In this document: positions 6,152-17,969 of the stretch, in pieces
Layout: each line of letters starts with the position of its first letter
Numbering within the stretch: the stretch's first letter is position 1
Source of the DNA: Cytophagia bacterium
GTDB lineage: Bacteria; Bacteroidota; Bacteroidia; UBA7662
Length of the DNA: 26,132 nt
Reading direction: 5' to 3'
Assembly: GCA_009926405.1 (NCBI GenBank)
Contig: RFOZ01000009.1
Span: forward strand, 1-26,132
Position numbers and translations under genes: made by a program
The notes under the pieces: model-generated
Told to the model about the DNA's origin: nothing
Database searches by the model: none
The model's input: only the letters and a program-made list of their open reading frames with translations

Positions 6152-7945
6152 ATGTCACGAATTCGGGCGGATCAGTGGCGAAGCGTTCGATGGGTCCTTC
6201 CGTTCGTAAGGCCGTATCGGTATCGTTTGTTGTTAAGTTCTTTGTTGTTGGTGATTGGGACCCTGCTTTCGTTGGCCTTTCCTTGGTTAATGGGTCGAAT
6301 GCTAGACAGTGCCTTAAACCCCAAAACATCGACTTGGAACATGCAAAACTTGGCCTTGCTCCTGGGTGCATTGCTGGCCGTGCAGGCGATGCTGTCCTTT
6401 GTGCGCATTCGGACGATGATCGAAGTAGCCGAAAAGGTTTTAGCGGACGCCCGTTCGGCCGTTTTTGATCATTTGTTGCGGATGCCGATGTCTTTTTATA
6501 TGAAGCATCGTGTTGGGGAACTCCAAAGCCGCCTCAGTTCGGATTTATCCCAAATCCAGGACGCCGTTTCTTCCACGTTGACCGAATGGCTTCGCCAGGT
6601 CTTGGTTTTGGTAGGTGGGCTGGCCCTCTTGGTTTATACCTCTTGGAATCTGACCTTGTTCCTCTTGATGATTTTGCCTTTGTTGGTATTTGTTGCGGTG
6701 GTTTTTGGTCGCAAAATCCGGCGCTTGGCAGGAAGGGCTCAGGATGAATTGGCCAACAGCCAGGTGGTCGTTGAAGAAACCCTGCAGTCCATTGCGATGG
6801 TCAAGGCCTATACCGGCGAAGCATTGCAGGGGGTCAAGTATCGGGTGGGTTTGGAGGCCACGGTCCGGGAGGTGATGAAGGCGGCCTGGTACCGGGGGGC
6901 TTTTGCGGCTTTCATCGTTTTTGGATTGTTTGGAACGGTGGTTTTGGTGTTGTGGTACGGGGCCGGTATGGTTCAAGAAGGCCGAATGAGTGTAGGTGAA
7001 TTGACAGGCTTTGTGCTTTACGCCACCTTTGTGGGCGGTGCTATGGGCAGTTTTGCTGAATTGTATGGCCAACTCCAAAAATCCCTGGGTGCTACGGAAC
7101 GCGTGTCCGATTTGCTCAAAGAACCGATAGAGGACCAGCTATGGGCCGAGCAGGCGGCAGCCTTGGAACGCCAACAGGACCATGCGACGTCGGAAGGTGG
7201 GGGATTCGATGCCTTGGTTTTGGAAGAGGTTTCCTTTGCCTATCCATCCAGACCGGAAGTTCGGGTCTTGGATGGGGTGAGCCTTCGGATTCGTCAGGGA
7301 GAACGTCTTGCGGTGGTGGGGCCTAGCGGTGCTGGTAAGTCCACGCTTGTGCACCTGTTGCTGGGTTTCTACGCGCCGGATTCCGGGGCTATCTTGGTCA
7401 ATGGGCAGGACTTAAGGACCTTAGACCTCAAAACCTATCGTGCATCGTTGGCCGTGGTTCCCCAGGATCTCAGCTTGTTTGGGGGGACCCTGGCTGATAA
7501 CATTGGTTACGGTCGGCCTTCGGCTTCCGAGTCCCAAAGAAGGGAGGCCGCAGAACAGGCCTATGCCTTGGATTTTATCCAGGCTTTTCCTCAGGGAATG
7601 CAAACCATCGTGGGGGAGAGGGGTATCCAAATCAGCGGAGGACAAAGGCAACGCGTTGCCATCGCTCGGGCGATTCTTCGGGATCCGAAGTTTTTGTTTC
7701 TGGATGAAGCCACGTCTGCCTTGGATACCGAATCCGAAGTAGCGGTACAAAGAGGGCTGGATCGCCTAATGGAGGGTCGGACCACGGTGGTGGTGGCGCA
7801 CCGGCTCAGCACCGTCCGCCACGCCGATCGGGTGGCCTTTTTGGACGGTGGGAGGGTGATAGAATACGGCACCCCTGCGGAATTAATGAACCAAAAAGAT
7901 AGTCGCTTTCGGCAGTGGATGGAAAGCCAGGGGGAGACAACCTAA
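6152..7945 (+). CDS. ABC transporter, type I exporter half-molecule (TMD-NBD fusion)
   Basis: This is a 597-residue exporter half-transporter of the MsbA/TAP-like group that would act as a dimer in the inner membrane. Residues about 20-310 form a six-helix transmembrane domain. The nucleotide-binding domain follows with Walker A GPSGAGKST (390-398), signature ISGGQ (494-498), Walker B FLFLDE (D518, E519), D-loop SALD and the switch histidine in AHRLSTV. All catalytic motifs are intact. I chose ATG 6152 because MSRIRADQW fits the family N-terminus; the frame also opens at a TTG at 6101. The substrate cannot be told from sequence (lipid, peptide or drug). It lies 58 bases after the hypothetical gene and is probably co-transcribed with murQ. 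Confidence 0.92.
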   Translation: MSRIRADQWRSVRWVLPFVRPYRYRLLLSSLLLVIGTLLSLAFPWLMGRMLDSALNPKTSTWNMQNLALLLGALLAVQAMLSFVRIRTMIEVAEKVLADARSAVFDHLLRMPMSFYMKHRVGELQSRLSSDLSQIQDAVSSTLTEWLRQVLVLVGGLALLVYTSWNLTLFLLMILPLLVFVAVVFGRKIRRLAGRAQDELANSQVVVEETLQSIAMVKAYTGEALQGVKYRVGLEATVREVMKAAWYRGAFAAFIVFGLFGTVVLVLWYGAGMVQEGRMSVGELTGFVLYATFVGGAMGSFAELYGQLQKSLGATERVSDLLKEPIEDQLWAEQAAALERQQDHATSEGGGFDALVLEEVSFAYPSRPEVRVLDGVSLRIRQGERLAVVGPSGAGKSTLVHLLLGFYAPDSGAILVNGQDLRTLDLKTYRASLAVVPQDLSLFGGTLADNIGYGRPSASESQRREAAEQAYALDFIQAFPQGMQTIVGERGIQISGGQRQRVAIARAILRDPKFLFLDEATSALDTESEVAVQRGLDRLMEGRTTVVVAHRLSTVRHADRVAFLDGGRVIEYGTPAELMNQKDSRFRQWMESQGETT

Positions 7946-7957
7946 GGGTTTGGAAGA

Positions 7958-7980
7958 GGGCTTTAGCCCCTGCTTTTTTT
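7958..7980 (+). terminator. Weak terminator after the ABC transporter gene
   Basis: A short GGGC-TTTA-GCCC hairpin (7958-7969) is followed within a few bases by a run of eight T. It lies 12 bases past the stop codon. The stem is only 4 bp, so this is tentative. Confidence 0.4.
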
Positions 7981-8013
7981 TGGCAAAAACCCTTTATTTT
8001 GGGCTCTGTCCTT

Positions 8014-8021
8014 TATTTTTG
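8014..8021 (+). promoter_or_regulatory. Candidate -7 box of the act operon
   Basis: TATTTTTG matches TAnnTTTG. It lies 51 bases before the chosen ATG of actA, in the only sizeable gap before the operon. No TTTG is found at the 20-base spacing; one at 7998-8001 is too close. Confidence 0.4.
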
Positions 8022-8072
8022 CCCAGTGGAAAATTGCCTTTGCTCCCCTTTCCTTACCCTAAACTTTCCCTC

Positions 8073-9290
8073 ATGACCATGAGCCGCTTACGATTGTTTT
8101 TAGGCCGCGGCGCCCTTTGTTCAGTTTTTCTTGGCCTTTTCTTGGTGCCTCAATTGGTTGAGGCCCAACCCAATGGAGCTGAATTGTTCGCTAACAACTG
8201 CGCTTCTTGCCACAAAATCCACCAGGATTTGGTTGGTCCTGCCCTCAAAGGGGTGGAGGAACGCAGAGACCAGGCTTGGCTTCTCAAATGGATCCGTAAC
8301 TCCCAAGCTGTCATCGCATCCGGTGACCCGTACGCGGTCAAACTTTACGAAAAGTGGAATAAATCAGCCATGACCGCCTTCGATTGGTCAGACGAAGAGA
8401 TCCTGGCTGTTTTGGCTTATATCAAAGAAGAAGGTGCCAAAGCGCCCGTTGCGGCTGCAGCCTCGGGTGGAGCAGGGGACGGAACCGGATCCGGGGATCA
8501 GAACAGCAGTGGCTTTACGACCCTCACCCTGTGGGTTGTTTTGTTTGCCAGTGGTTTGATTCTTTTGCTTTTGGGATTGCTCCAACGACAGTATCGCCTC
8601 CTCTACGACGAAAGAGTTGCAACAGGCCGCCTTCCACAAGGTGAACTCAAACAATTTGGTTTGCAAATCCGATTAAAGCCCTTGCATGTCGTGGGGGGTG
8701 GTTTGACTCTGGTCTTGGTATCGGGTGTAGGTTGGGGTGTTGATATGGCTTCCAACATTGGCATCCAGCAGGGCTATCAACCAACCCAGCCCATTGCCTT
8801 TTCGCATGAATTGCACGCCGGAACCCATGAGATTGCTTGTACCTATTGTCATACGGGTGCGGAGCGTGGTAAATCGGCTACGATACCAGCGGTGAATGTC
8901 TGCATGAATTGTCACAACCAAATCAAGAAGGAATCCCCTGAGATCAAGAAGATTCTAACTGCCTACGAAACCAATACGCCCATCGAATGGGTTCGGATCC
9001 ACAACCTTCCGGATTTCGGGTACTTTAACCATTACCAACATTACAAAGTAGCGGGCATTCAGTGCCAGACCTGCCATGGCCCTATTGAGAAAATGCCGGA
9101 GGTCTATCAGCACAGTCAGTTGACCATGGGCTGGTGTATTAACTGCCACCGTGAGACCAAAGTCAACCTGGAGAACGGTTATTACCAGCAGGTCCATGGC
9201 AATTCAGAAGCCTTCAAACAGGCTGTGGCCGATAAGGGCTTGACCATCGCCAACCTTGGCGGGCTCGATTGTGCCAAATGCCACTATTAA
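8073..9290 (+). CDS. actA: Alternative complex III subunit ActA, multiheme cytochrome c
   Basis: ActA is the periplasmic multiheme cytochrome of alternative complex III, which oxidises menaquinol and passes electrons to a cytochrome or an oxidase. The 405-residue protein starts with a signal peptide (to about residue 31). Next comes a class I cytochrome c domain with C43-A-S-C46-H47 and a probable distal Met in SAMTAF. A Gly/Ser/Ala linker, a transmembrane helix (about 150-171) and a second hydrophobic segment (about 205-225) follow. The C-terminal pentaheme part has CTYCH (256), CMNCH (277), CQTCH (331), CINCH (355) and CAKCH (400). That makes six heme sites in all. The start could also be ATG 8079. 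The frame is open from 7950, but upstream residues do not resemble a signal peptide. actB follows after 33 bases. Confidence 0.93.
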   Translation: MTMSRLRLFLGRGALCSVFLGLFLVPQLVEAQPNGAELFANNCASCHKIHQDLVGPALKGVEERRDQAWLLKWIRNSQAVIASGDPYAVKLYEKWNKSAMTAFDWSDEEILAVLAYIKEEGAKAPVAAAASGGAGDGTGSGDQNSSGFTTLTLWVVLFASGLILLLLGLLQRQYRLLYDERVATGRLPQGELKQFGLQIRLKPLHVVGGGLTLVLVSGVGWGVDMASNIGIQQGYQPTQPIAFSHELHAGTHEIACTYCHTGAERGKSATIPAVNVCMNCHNQIKKESPEIKKILTAYETNTPIEWVRIHNLPDFGYFNHYQHYKVAGIQCQTCHGPIEKMPEVYQHSQLTMGWCINCHRETKVNLENGYYQQVHGNSEAFKQAVADKGLTIANLGGLDCAKCHY

Positions 9291-9323
9291 TTTGTTGATT
9301 CCGAATCAGTTCCCCCCAAAATC

Positions 9324-12443
<3,120 letters not shown>

Positions 12444-12511
12444 GTCAGCACCTTTAGAACCCATCGATAACCCAACCCGCGATAATTCACGACCGGTTCA
12501 ACAAAAAACCT

Positions 12512-13933
12512 ATGTTCGAATCCCCTACACGAAGACCTCTGATCACTGGGAAAACATCGTATTCCCAAATCACCGAGGATATTATTAAGCCGATCGAGGC
12601 CAAACCAACCAAATGGTGGTACCTCGGCTTTACGGTTTCGTTGGCGGCCCTGGGCCTCTGGCTGCTATCGGTGACCTACCTGCTCTTTACAGGGGTTGGG
12701 GTTTGGGGTCTGAATAAAACCGTGGATTGGGGATGGGATATCACCAATTTCGTTTGGTGGGTGGGTATCGGACACGCCGGTACCCTGATTTCTGCTGTCC
12801 TACTCTTGTTTCGTCAAAAATGGAGGACGGCCGTGAATCGTTCGGCTGAGGCGATGACCATTTTCGCTGTGGTCTGTGCCGGTTCTTATCCGCTATTGCA
12901 CGCCGGACGGCCTTGGTTAATCTACTGGGTTTTCCCTCTTCCCAATACCTACGGTTCCTTGTGGTCGAATTTCAATTCCCCCCTGCTTTGGGACGTTTTT
13001 GCAATTTCGACCTACCTCACGGTTTCTCTGGTCTTCTGGTATGTGGGGTTGATTCCGGACTTGGCCACTATTCGAGATCGGGCGGTTGGTATTCGTCGCA
13101 AGATCTACGGTTTGATGAGCTTTGGCTGGAACGGTTCGGCGAAAGGCTGGCAGCGTTTCGAGAGCGTTTCTTTGATTTTGGCCGGCCTTTCGACACCGTT
13201 GGTTCTTTCGGTCCATACGATTGTATCCTTTGACTTTGCGACCTCGGTGATACCGGGTTGGCATACCACGATTTTCCCTCCTTATTTCGTTGCAGGGGCG
13301 GTCTTCTCTGGGTTTGCTATGGTTCAGACTCTTTTGATTATTATGCGGAAGTCTATGCGGCTGGAGCAGTACATCACTTTGAATCATATCGATGTGATGA
13401 ACAAAATCATTTTGGTAACCGGCTCCATCGTGGGATCGGCCTATATCACCGAATTCTTTATCGCTTGGTATTCAGCGGTCCCCTACGAGCAGTACGCCTT
13501 TGCAAACCGCATGTTTGGACCTTATTGGTGGGCTTATTGGACCATGATGACATGCAATGTAATCACGCCTCAATTGTTTTGGTCCCGCAAATTGCGCCGT
13601 TCGTTGACCGCCTCGTTTATCATTTCAATTTTTGTGAATATCGGGATGTGGTTTGAACGCTTTGTAATCATTGTTACTTCTCTGCACCGGGATTACCTTC
13701 CGTCGTCCTGGTTGATGTACTCCCCATCCTGGGTGGAAATCTGCATGTACATCGGATCCCTTGGGCTGTTCTTCACCTTGTTTTTCCTTTTCGCCAAGTT
13801 TTTGCCGGTCATTGCAGTGGCCGAGGTTAAGTCTATCTACAAGACCTCTTCCGAAGAAGAAATTGCCAAAACGGCTGCCAAAGAAGGGCTTGATTTACAA
13901 CAGGCCCACGCTCATACCAAAGGTGCCCATTAA
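12512..13933 (+). CDS. actC: Alternative complex III subunit ActC, NrfD-like membrane quinol-binding protein
   Basis: ActC is an integral membrane protein of the NrfD/PsrC family and, in characterised complexes, the main quinol-oxidising subunit. The 473-residue product is strongly hydrophobic with about ten transmembrane helices. It has the family segments FVWWVGIGHAGTLIS, CAGSYPLLHAGRPW and SVHTIVSFDFA, which hold the conserved His, Asp and Arg residues around the quinol site and proton path. The ATG at 12512 is the natural start. The soluble C-terminal tail (about 440-473) is Ala/Lys/His-rich and may be disordered. It is flanked by actB and actD in the canonical order. Confidence 0.95.
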   Translation: MFESPTRRPLITGKTSYSQITEDIIKPIEAKPTKWWYLGFTVSLAALGLWLLSVTYLLFTGVGVWGLNKTVDWGWDITNFVWWVGIGHAGTLISAVLLLFRQKWRTAVNRSAEAMTIFAVVCAGSYPLLHAGRPWLIYWVFPLPNTYGSLWSNFNSPLLWDVFAISTYLTVSLVFWYVGLIPDLATIRDRAVGIRRKIYGLMSFGWNGSAKGWQRFESVSLILAGLSTPLVLSVHTIVSFDFATSVIPGWHTTIFPPYFVAGAVFSGFAMVQTLLIIMRKSMRLEQYITLNHIDVMNKIILVTGSIVGSAYITEFFIAWYSAVPYEQYAFANRMFGPYWWAYWTMMTCNVITPQLFWSRKLRRSLTASFIISIFVNIGMWFERFVIIVTSLHRDYLPSSWLMYSPSWVEICMYIGSLGLFFTLFFLFAKFLPVIAVAEVKSIYKTSSEEEIAKTAAKEGLDLQQAHAHTKGAH

Positions 13934-13972
13934 TTCACGTATTGATTCTAACAGACCCTGCCAACGATTGCT

Positions 13973-14485
13973 ATGACCAAGAAATACATCCTGGGCTTGT
14001 TTCGCGACGAAGAGCCCTTGCTCCACGCGGTGAACGAACTCCGTAAAGAGGGCAACAAAATTCACGAGGTATACACCCCCTTCCCGGTCCACGGATTGGA
14101 CGATGCCCTGGGCTACAAGCGCAGTCGTCTGCCACGCGCTGCCTTTCTATTTGGTTGCTTGGGTGGTACCCTGGGTTTGAGCATGCAGGCTTGGATGCTG
14201 GGGGTTGATTGGCCCATGAACATCGGGGGCAAGCCTGCCTTGGCTTGGGTTGATTTTGTACCGGTCACTTTTGAATTAACCGTATTGATTACCGCTCTAG
14301 GAATGGTAGCTACCTATTTGGTAGCTTCCGATTTTATTCCGGGCAATGAACCCAAAATGCCGGATCCTCGGATCACATCGGATGTATTTTGTATTGCCAT
14401 CGATGTCGAGGGAGCTTCGGCGACTGTAGGTTCTCGTTTGCGTCAATTGGGTGCCGAAGTCCAAGAAAAGGAAGTTGAACTATGA
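13973..14485 (+). CDS. actD: Alternative complex III subunit ActD (DUF3341)
   Basis: ActD is a small membrane subunit of the complex. The 170-residue protein has a soluble N-terminal ferredoxin-like-fold region (MTKKYILGLFRDEEPLLHAV..). Two transmembrane helices follow (about 54-75 and 98-117), then a soluble C-terminal part. The family phrases YTPFPVHGLDDALG and HEVYTP are present. Its stop codon overlaps the start of actE by 4 bases (ATGA), indicating translational coupling. Confidence 0.93.
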   Translation: MTKKYILGLFRDEEPLLHAVNELRKEGNKIHEVYTPFPVHGLDDALGYKRSRLPRAAFLFGCLGGTLGLSMQAWMLGVDWPMNIGGKPALAWVDFVPVTFELTVLITALGMVATYLVASDFIPGNEPKMPDPRITSDVFCIAIDVEGASATVGSRLRQLGAEVQEKEVEL

Positions 14486-15108
14486 ACGAATTGAACATGC
14501 GCCATAACAATCTATTTTATTTTTTTGGGCTAGGTATAGGGCTCTGGGTCTTTTCATCTTGCGCCTTGATAGAAGACAAGAAAGAGCCTGGATGGGAATA
14601 CGCTCCCCAGATGTACGTTTCAACTCCTTACGAGCCTTATTCCCAGGTATCCAAGAATACCATTAATGCCGATGGCAAAAACATGCGCGCTCCTGCACCG
14701 GGTACTATTGCGCGCAATGGTCAGGGTTACGATAATACCGTTTTGGAACTCATGCACAATTACCCCATTGGGCGTGACAGTGTGGATTACGCGGGCAGAA
14801 TACTCCGCAATCCACTGGATAGCCGTGACACGACCTTGCTTGCTGAAGGAAAATACCTTTACGGCGTTTACTGCGCACCTTGCCACGGTGCTGAAGGGAA
14901 TGGTCAGGGCAAGGTTGGTCAGATTTATGCAGGGGTTCCCAATTACAAAGATTCAAGGATTCCAGGTCTGCCATCGGGTCATATATACCATGTCATCACC
15001 ATGGGCAAGAACCGGATGTGGGGCTTGGGTTCTCAAATTCGTCCCGAGGATCGTTGGAAGATTGTCCTTTATGTTAATCAATTAAGAGGTTATCAGGAGC
15101 CTTCCTAA
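14482..15108 (+). CDS. actE: Alternative complex III subunit ActE, monoheme cytochrome c lipoprotein
   Basis: ActE is a periplasmic monoheme cytochrome thought to be the electron exit of the complex. The 208-residue protein has a type II signal peptide ending at FSSC (C27), so it should be lipid-anchored. The heme motif is C131-A-P-C134-H135, in YCAPCHGAEGNGQG. MGKNRMWGLG further on supplies a likely distal methionine. The N-terminal PQMYVSTPYEPYSQ segment is typical of the family. ATG 14482 overlaps the actD stop; ATG 14497 (MRHNNLF) is an alternative start with the same lipobox. Confidence 0.93.
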   Translation: MNELNMRHNNLFYFFGLGIGLWVFSSCALIEDKKEPGWEYAPQMYVSTPYEPYSQVSKNTINADGKNMRAPAPGTIARNGQGYDNTVLELMHNYPIGRDSVDYAGRILRNPLDSRDTTLLAEGKYLYGVYCAPCHGAEGNGQGKVGQIYAGVPNYKDSRIPGLPSGHIYHVITMGKNRMWGLGSQIRPEDRWKIVLYVNQLRGYQEPS

Positions 15109-15154
15109 ACGGGTTCTATCGCATTGTTTTTGGTGTTACTAATCAGATAAAGAA

Positions 15155-16390
15155 ATGGGTTCTCATCACGCCGCAGAAATCAAAGAAGAGCGTTTTGCTC
15201 CTTCGTCCCGCTTGACCAACGTTATCCGTCTCCTCCTGGGAGTGGGTGTTGTGACGATTGCTGCCGGGCTCTACACCGACGGTCATCGCTTTTGGGCTAA
15301 TTATCTAATTAACAACTGGTTCTTCCTCGGTCTTTCCTTGGCGGGGGTTCTTTTTGTTGCGATTCAGTCGGTCAGTAACGCCGCTTGGTCTTTGGGTTAT
15401 CGTCGGATTGCAGAGGCCATGGGGGCTTACTTACCTTGGGCTTTTGCTGGATTTGCGGTTTTGATGATTTCGACGTCTATGCACTGGAATCACCTTTACC
15501 ACTGGGCCCATCATGGAATTGCCCAAGAATTCCTTGAAGGTGGTCAACCCAATCCTGAATACGATCCCATCATTGCGGCCAAGGTTCCTTACCTCAATGT
15601 TCCTTTTATGGCAGCCCGCATGGCCGTCTTTTTTGGCCTGTGGATCCTGTTGTACCGGGCTATTCGCAAACATTCCCTCTTGGAGGACCAAGAAGGGGGA
15701 CTGCTCCGTATACGCCGGATCAAGACCCTCGCTTCGATCTTTCTACCCGTGTTTGCGGTTACTTGGGCGATGAGCACCTGGGACTATATCATGTCGGTGG
15801 ATACCCACTGGTACTCAACCATCTTTTGGGTTTATCATTTTGCAGCCGCCTGGGTTGCTGCTCTTTCCTTTATGGCTATCGTCGCGGTACTCCTCAAAAA
15901 AGCCGGTTATTTGCCTCATTTGAATGACAATCATTTGCACGATTTGGGCAAGTTTATGTTTGCCTTTTCCATCTTTTGGGCCTATATCTGGGTTTCTCAG
16001 TTTTTGTTAATTTATTACGCCAATATCCCGGAAGAGACCATCTACTTCCAGGAACGATTGGAACATTTTAAGGTGCCATTCTTTGTTAATGTGGTCGTTA
16101 ATTTTGTATTACCGTTCTTTTTGCTCATGGCACGGGGTTCCAAGCGACAGGGTAATTACCTTCTGGCGGTCGCCATTCTGTTGATAGCTGGTAAATACTT
16201 GGATTTGTATTTGGGTGTTATGCCGGGAACGCTTGGAGGGCATGCGCATTTTGGTTGGATGGAAATTGGCATGTTCGCCGGTTATGCAGGGCTGTTTCTC
16301 TGGGTCGTAACCCGCGCCTTGGCCTCGGCCTCTTTAATCCAGCACAAACACCCTTACATCAAAGAATACGCAACCCACGAAGTGATGTAA
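15155..16390 (+). CDS. actF: Alternative complex III subunit ActF, NrfD-like membrane protein
   Basis: ActF is the second NrfD-like membrane subunit and a structural relative of ActC. The 411-residue protein has about ten transmembrane helices after a short soluble N-terminus. It includes SMHWNHLYHWAHHG, MSTWDYIMSVDTHWYSTIFW, LHDLGKFMFAFSIFWAYIW and FGWMEIGMFAGYAGLF, all recognisable in this family. The ATG at 15155 follows actE by 46 bases. This is the last gene of the act operon. No coxA or coxB gene follows it in the window, and no hairpin terminator is seen after it. Confidence 0.94.
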   Translation: MGSHHAAEIKEERFAPSSRLTNVIRLLLGVGVVTIAAGLYTDGHRFWANYLINNWFFLGLSLAGVLFVAIQSVSNAAWSLGYRRIAEAMGAYLPWAFAGFAVLMISTSMHWNHLYHWAHHGIAQEFLEGGQPNPEYDPIIAAKVPYLNVPFMAARMAVFFGLWILLYRAIRKHSLLEDQEGGLLRIRRIKTLASIFLPVFAVTWAMSTWDYIMSVDTHWYSTIFWVYHFAAAWVAALSFMAIVAVLLKKAGYLPHLNDNHLHDLGKFMFAFSIFWAYIWVSQFLLIYYANIPEETIYFQERLEHFKVPFFVNVVVNFVLPFFLLMARGSKRQGNYLLAVAILLIAGKYLDLYLGVMPGTLGGHAHFGWMEIGMFAGYAGLFLWVVTRALASASLIQHKHPYIKEYATHEVM

Positions 16391-16422
16391 TCGGTTTACA
16401 GGGTCCTATGGCGGCCTTGTTT

Positions 16423-16450
16423 GGTGCTATATTCGTTGAAACCTAGCACC
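16423..16450. repeat. Inverted repeat abutting the start of the glycan operon
   Basis: GGTGCTA (16423-16429) and TAGCACC (16444-16450) are perfect 7-base inverted arms, 14 bases apart. The second arm ends one base before the ATG of the transporter gene. The position suits an operator or a translation-blocking stem. A degenerate -7 box (TATATTCG, 16428-16435) overlaps the first arm. Function is inferred from position only; a 7-base palindrome can arise by chance. Confidence 0.45.
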
Positions 16451-16451
16451 T

Positions 16452-17969
16452 ATGCCATTTCTTTTGTACGGCCCCATGAGGTCACCCTCTTTCTCAACGG
16501 TGGACGCTGGTTCGGGCCATGCCTTGTCGACGCCTTGGCGTTCTTTCCTGACTTTGATTGGGGTATTCTTTTTTTGGGGCTTCGTAGCCGCTTCCAACGA
16601 TATCCTTATCCCTGTTTTCAAGCAAGCGCTGAATCTGGAACAGGCTCAGAGCCAAATGATTTCCTTTGCTTTTTATGTAGCCTATACCTTGGGCTCCTTG
16701 CTGTATTTGGGTGCCTCTGCTTTGTGGTCCGGTCCAGGACACGATGACCTTATCAGCCGCTGGGGTTATTCCAAGGCGTTGTCGTATGGGTTGTTGATTT
16801 CGGCAGTCGGGACCTTGTTGTTTATTCCTGCGGCGAACCATGCTTCGTTTCCCCTTTTGTTGGCGGGATTAATGGTGGTTGGCCTGGGTTTTAGTTTGCA
16901 ACAGACCGTTGCCAACCCCCTGGTACTCCTGATGGGTCCAAGCGCAGGAGGTTCCCAACGTCTTAGCATGGCGGGGGGAATTAACAATTTAGGAACGACG
17001 TTGGGCCCTTTGTTGGTTAGTTATGCCATTTTTGGCCCGATGACGGGCGAGGGTAGCGGTGCTGCTTCCTCTGAATCGGTGATGGATTTGTCCTCGGTCA
17101 AAACACCGTATTTGGTCCTTGGGGTTTTGTTCACGTTGGCGGCTTTTGTTTTTTATTTCAAAGATTTAGGTAGACCGACTCCGTCCCAAACGACCGATTC
17201 TTCAGGAGGTGAACGAAGGCGGGTTTTTGCCTTGCCGCAGGTTTGGGGAGGTATGATTGCTATTTTTTTGTATGTGGGCGTAGAAGTTGCCACCGCATCC
17301 AACCTGCCTGAATATCTGCGCGCTGAATTGCATCTACCGGTTGAGTCCTTCGCACCGTATGTCGCGTTGTATTGGGCAAGCCTCATGATAGGGCGGTGGA
17401 CTGGTACCGCGGCCATGGTTCGGCAAGGGGTACTCGGCATGCGTACGTCCACGACCAGGACCATCATGCGATTGGTATTACCTGCCTCCGCTTTTGGGGT
17501 TTATATGCTGGTGACCGCCTTGGGTGGGCATGATCCACGTGAACACGTGGTGTTTTTGCCGGCCTTGTTGGTTTTGGTCGCTGCGGATGCCTATAGCGGT
17601 GGAAGGGCCGAACGTCAGTTAGCCTTGTATGCCGGCTTGGGCATGGTGAGTTTGATCCTAGGGATGGTAGCACCTCCTCAAGTGGGTGTTTATGCTTTAA
17701 CGGCGGTGGGGCTTTTCTGCAGCACGCTTTGGCCATGCATTTTTGATTTATCCCTTCGGGGCGTTGGTTCGGCCACAACCAAGGTTTCTTCTGCTCTCAT
17801 CATGATGATTATGGGTGGTGGTTTTGTTTCTGTTTTACAGGGCTACCTGGCGGATTTGCCTTCGGTTGGAATCCGTGGTTCCTTTTGGGTCGGAGTTGTT
17901 TGCTTTGCATACCTTGCTTTTTATGCGCTTGTATTGGCGAGGCCCCGTAACACATCCACCCCGCTATGA
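16452..17969 (+). CDS. MFS sugar transporter, FucP/GluP/NagP-like family
   Basis: This is a 505-residue, 12-helix sugar/proton symporter of the inner membrane. The first-helix motif FFFWGFVAASNDILIPVFK is the hallmark of the FucP family; D50 matches the proton-linked aspartate of E. coli FucP. The helix-4 motif LQQTVANP has Gln (Q151) where FucP has its essential Glu (LETAANP). Glucose/galactose-type members have Gln there, so a hexose or N-acetylhexosamine is more likely than fucose. Given the neighbouring enzymes, GlcNAc or mannose is the best guess (inference). The start is ATG 16452; ATG 16476 is an alternative. Its stop codon overlaps the GH20 start (ATGA), which makes it the first gene of the glycan operon. 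Confidence 0.88.
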   Translation: MPFLLYGPMRSPSFSTVDAGSGHALSTPWRSFLTLIGVFFFWGFVAASNDILIPVFKQALNLEQAQSQMISFAFYVAYTLGSLLYLGASALWSGPGHDDLISRWGYSKALSYGLLISAVGTLLFIPAANHASFPLLLAGLMVVGLGFSLQQTVANPLVLLMGPSAGGSQRLSMAGGINNLGTTLGPLLVSYAIFGPMTGEGSGAASSESVMDLSSVKTPYLVLGVLFTLAAFVFYFKDLGRPTPSQTTDSSGGERRRVFALPQVWGGMIAIFLYVGVEVATASNLPEYLRAELHLPVESFAPYVALYWASLMIGRWTGTAAMVRQGVLGMRTSTTRTIMRLVLPASAFGVYMLVTALGGHDPREHVVFLPALLVLVAADAYSGGRAERQLALYAGLGMVSLILGMVAPPQVGVYALTAVGLFCSTLWPCIFDLSLRGVGSATTKVSSALIMMIMGGGFVSVLQGYLADLPSVGIRGSFWVGVVCFAYLAFYALVLARPRNTSTPL

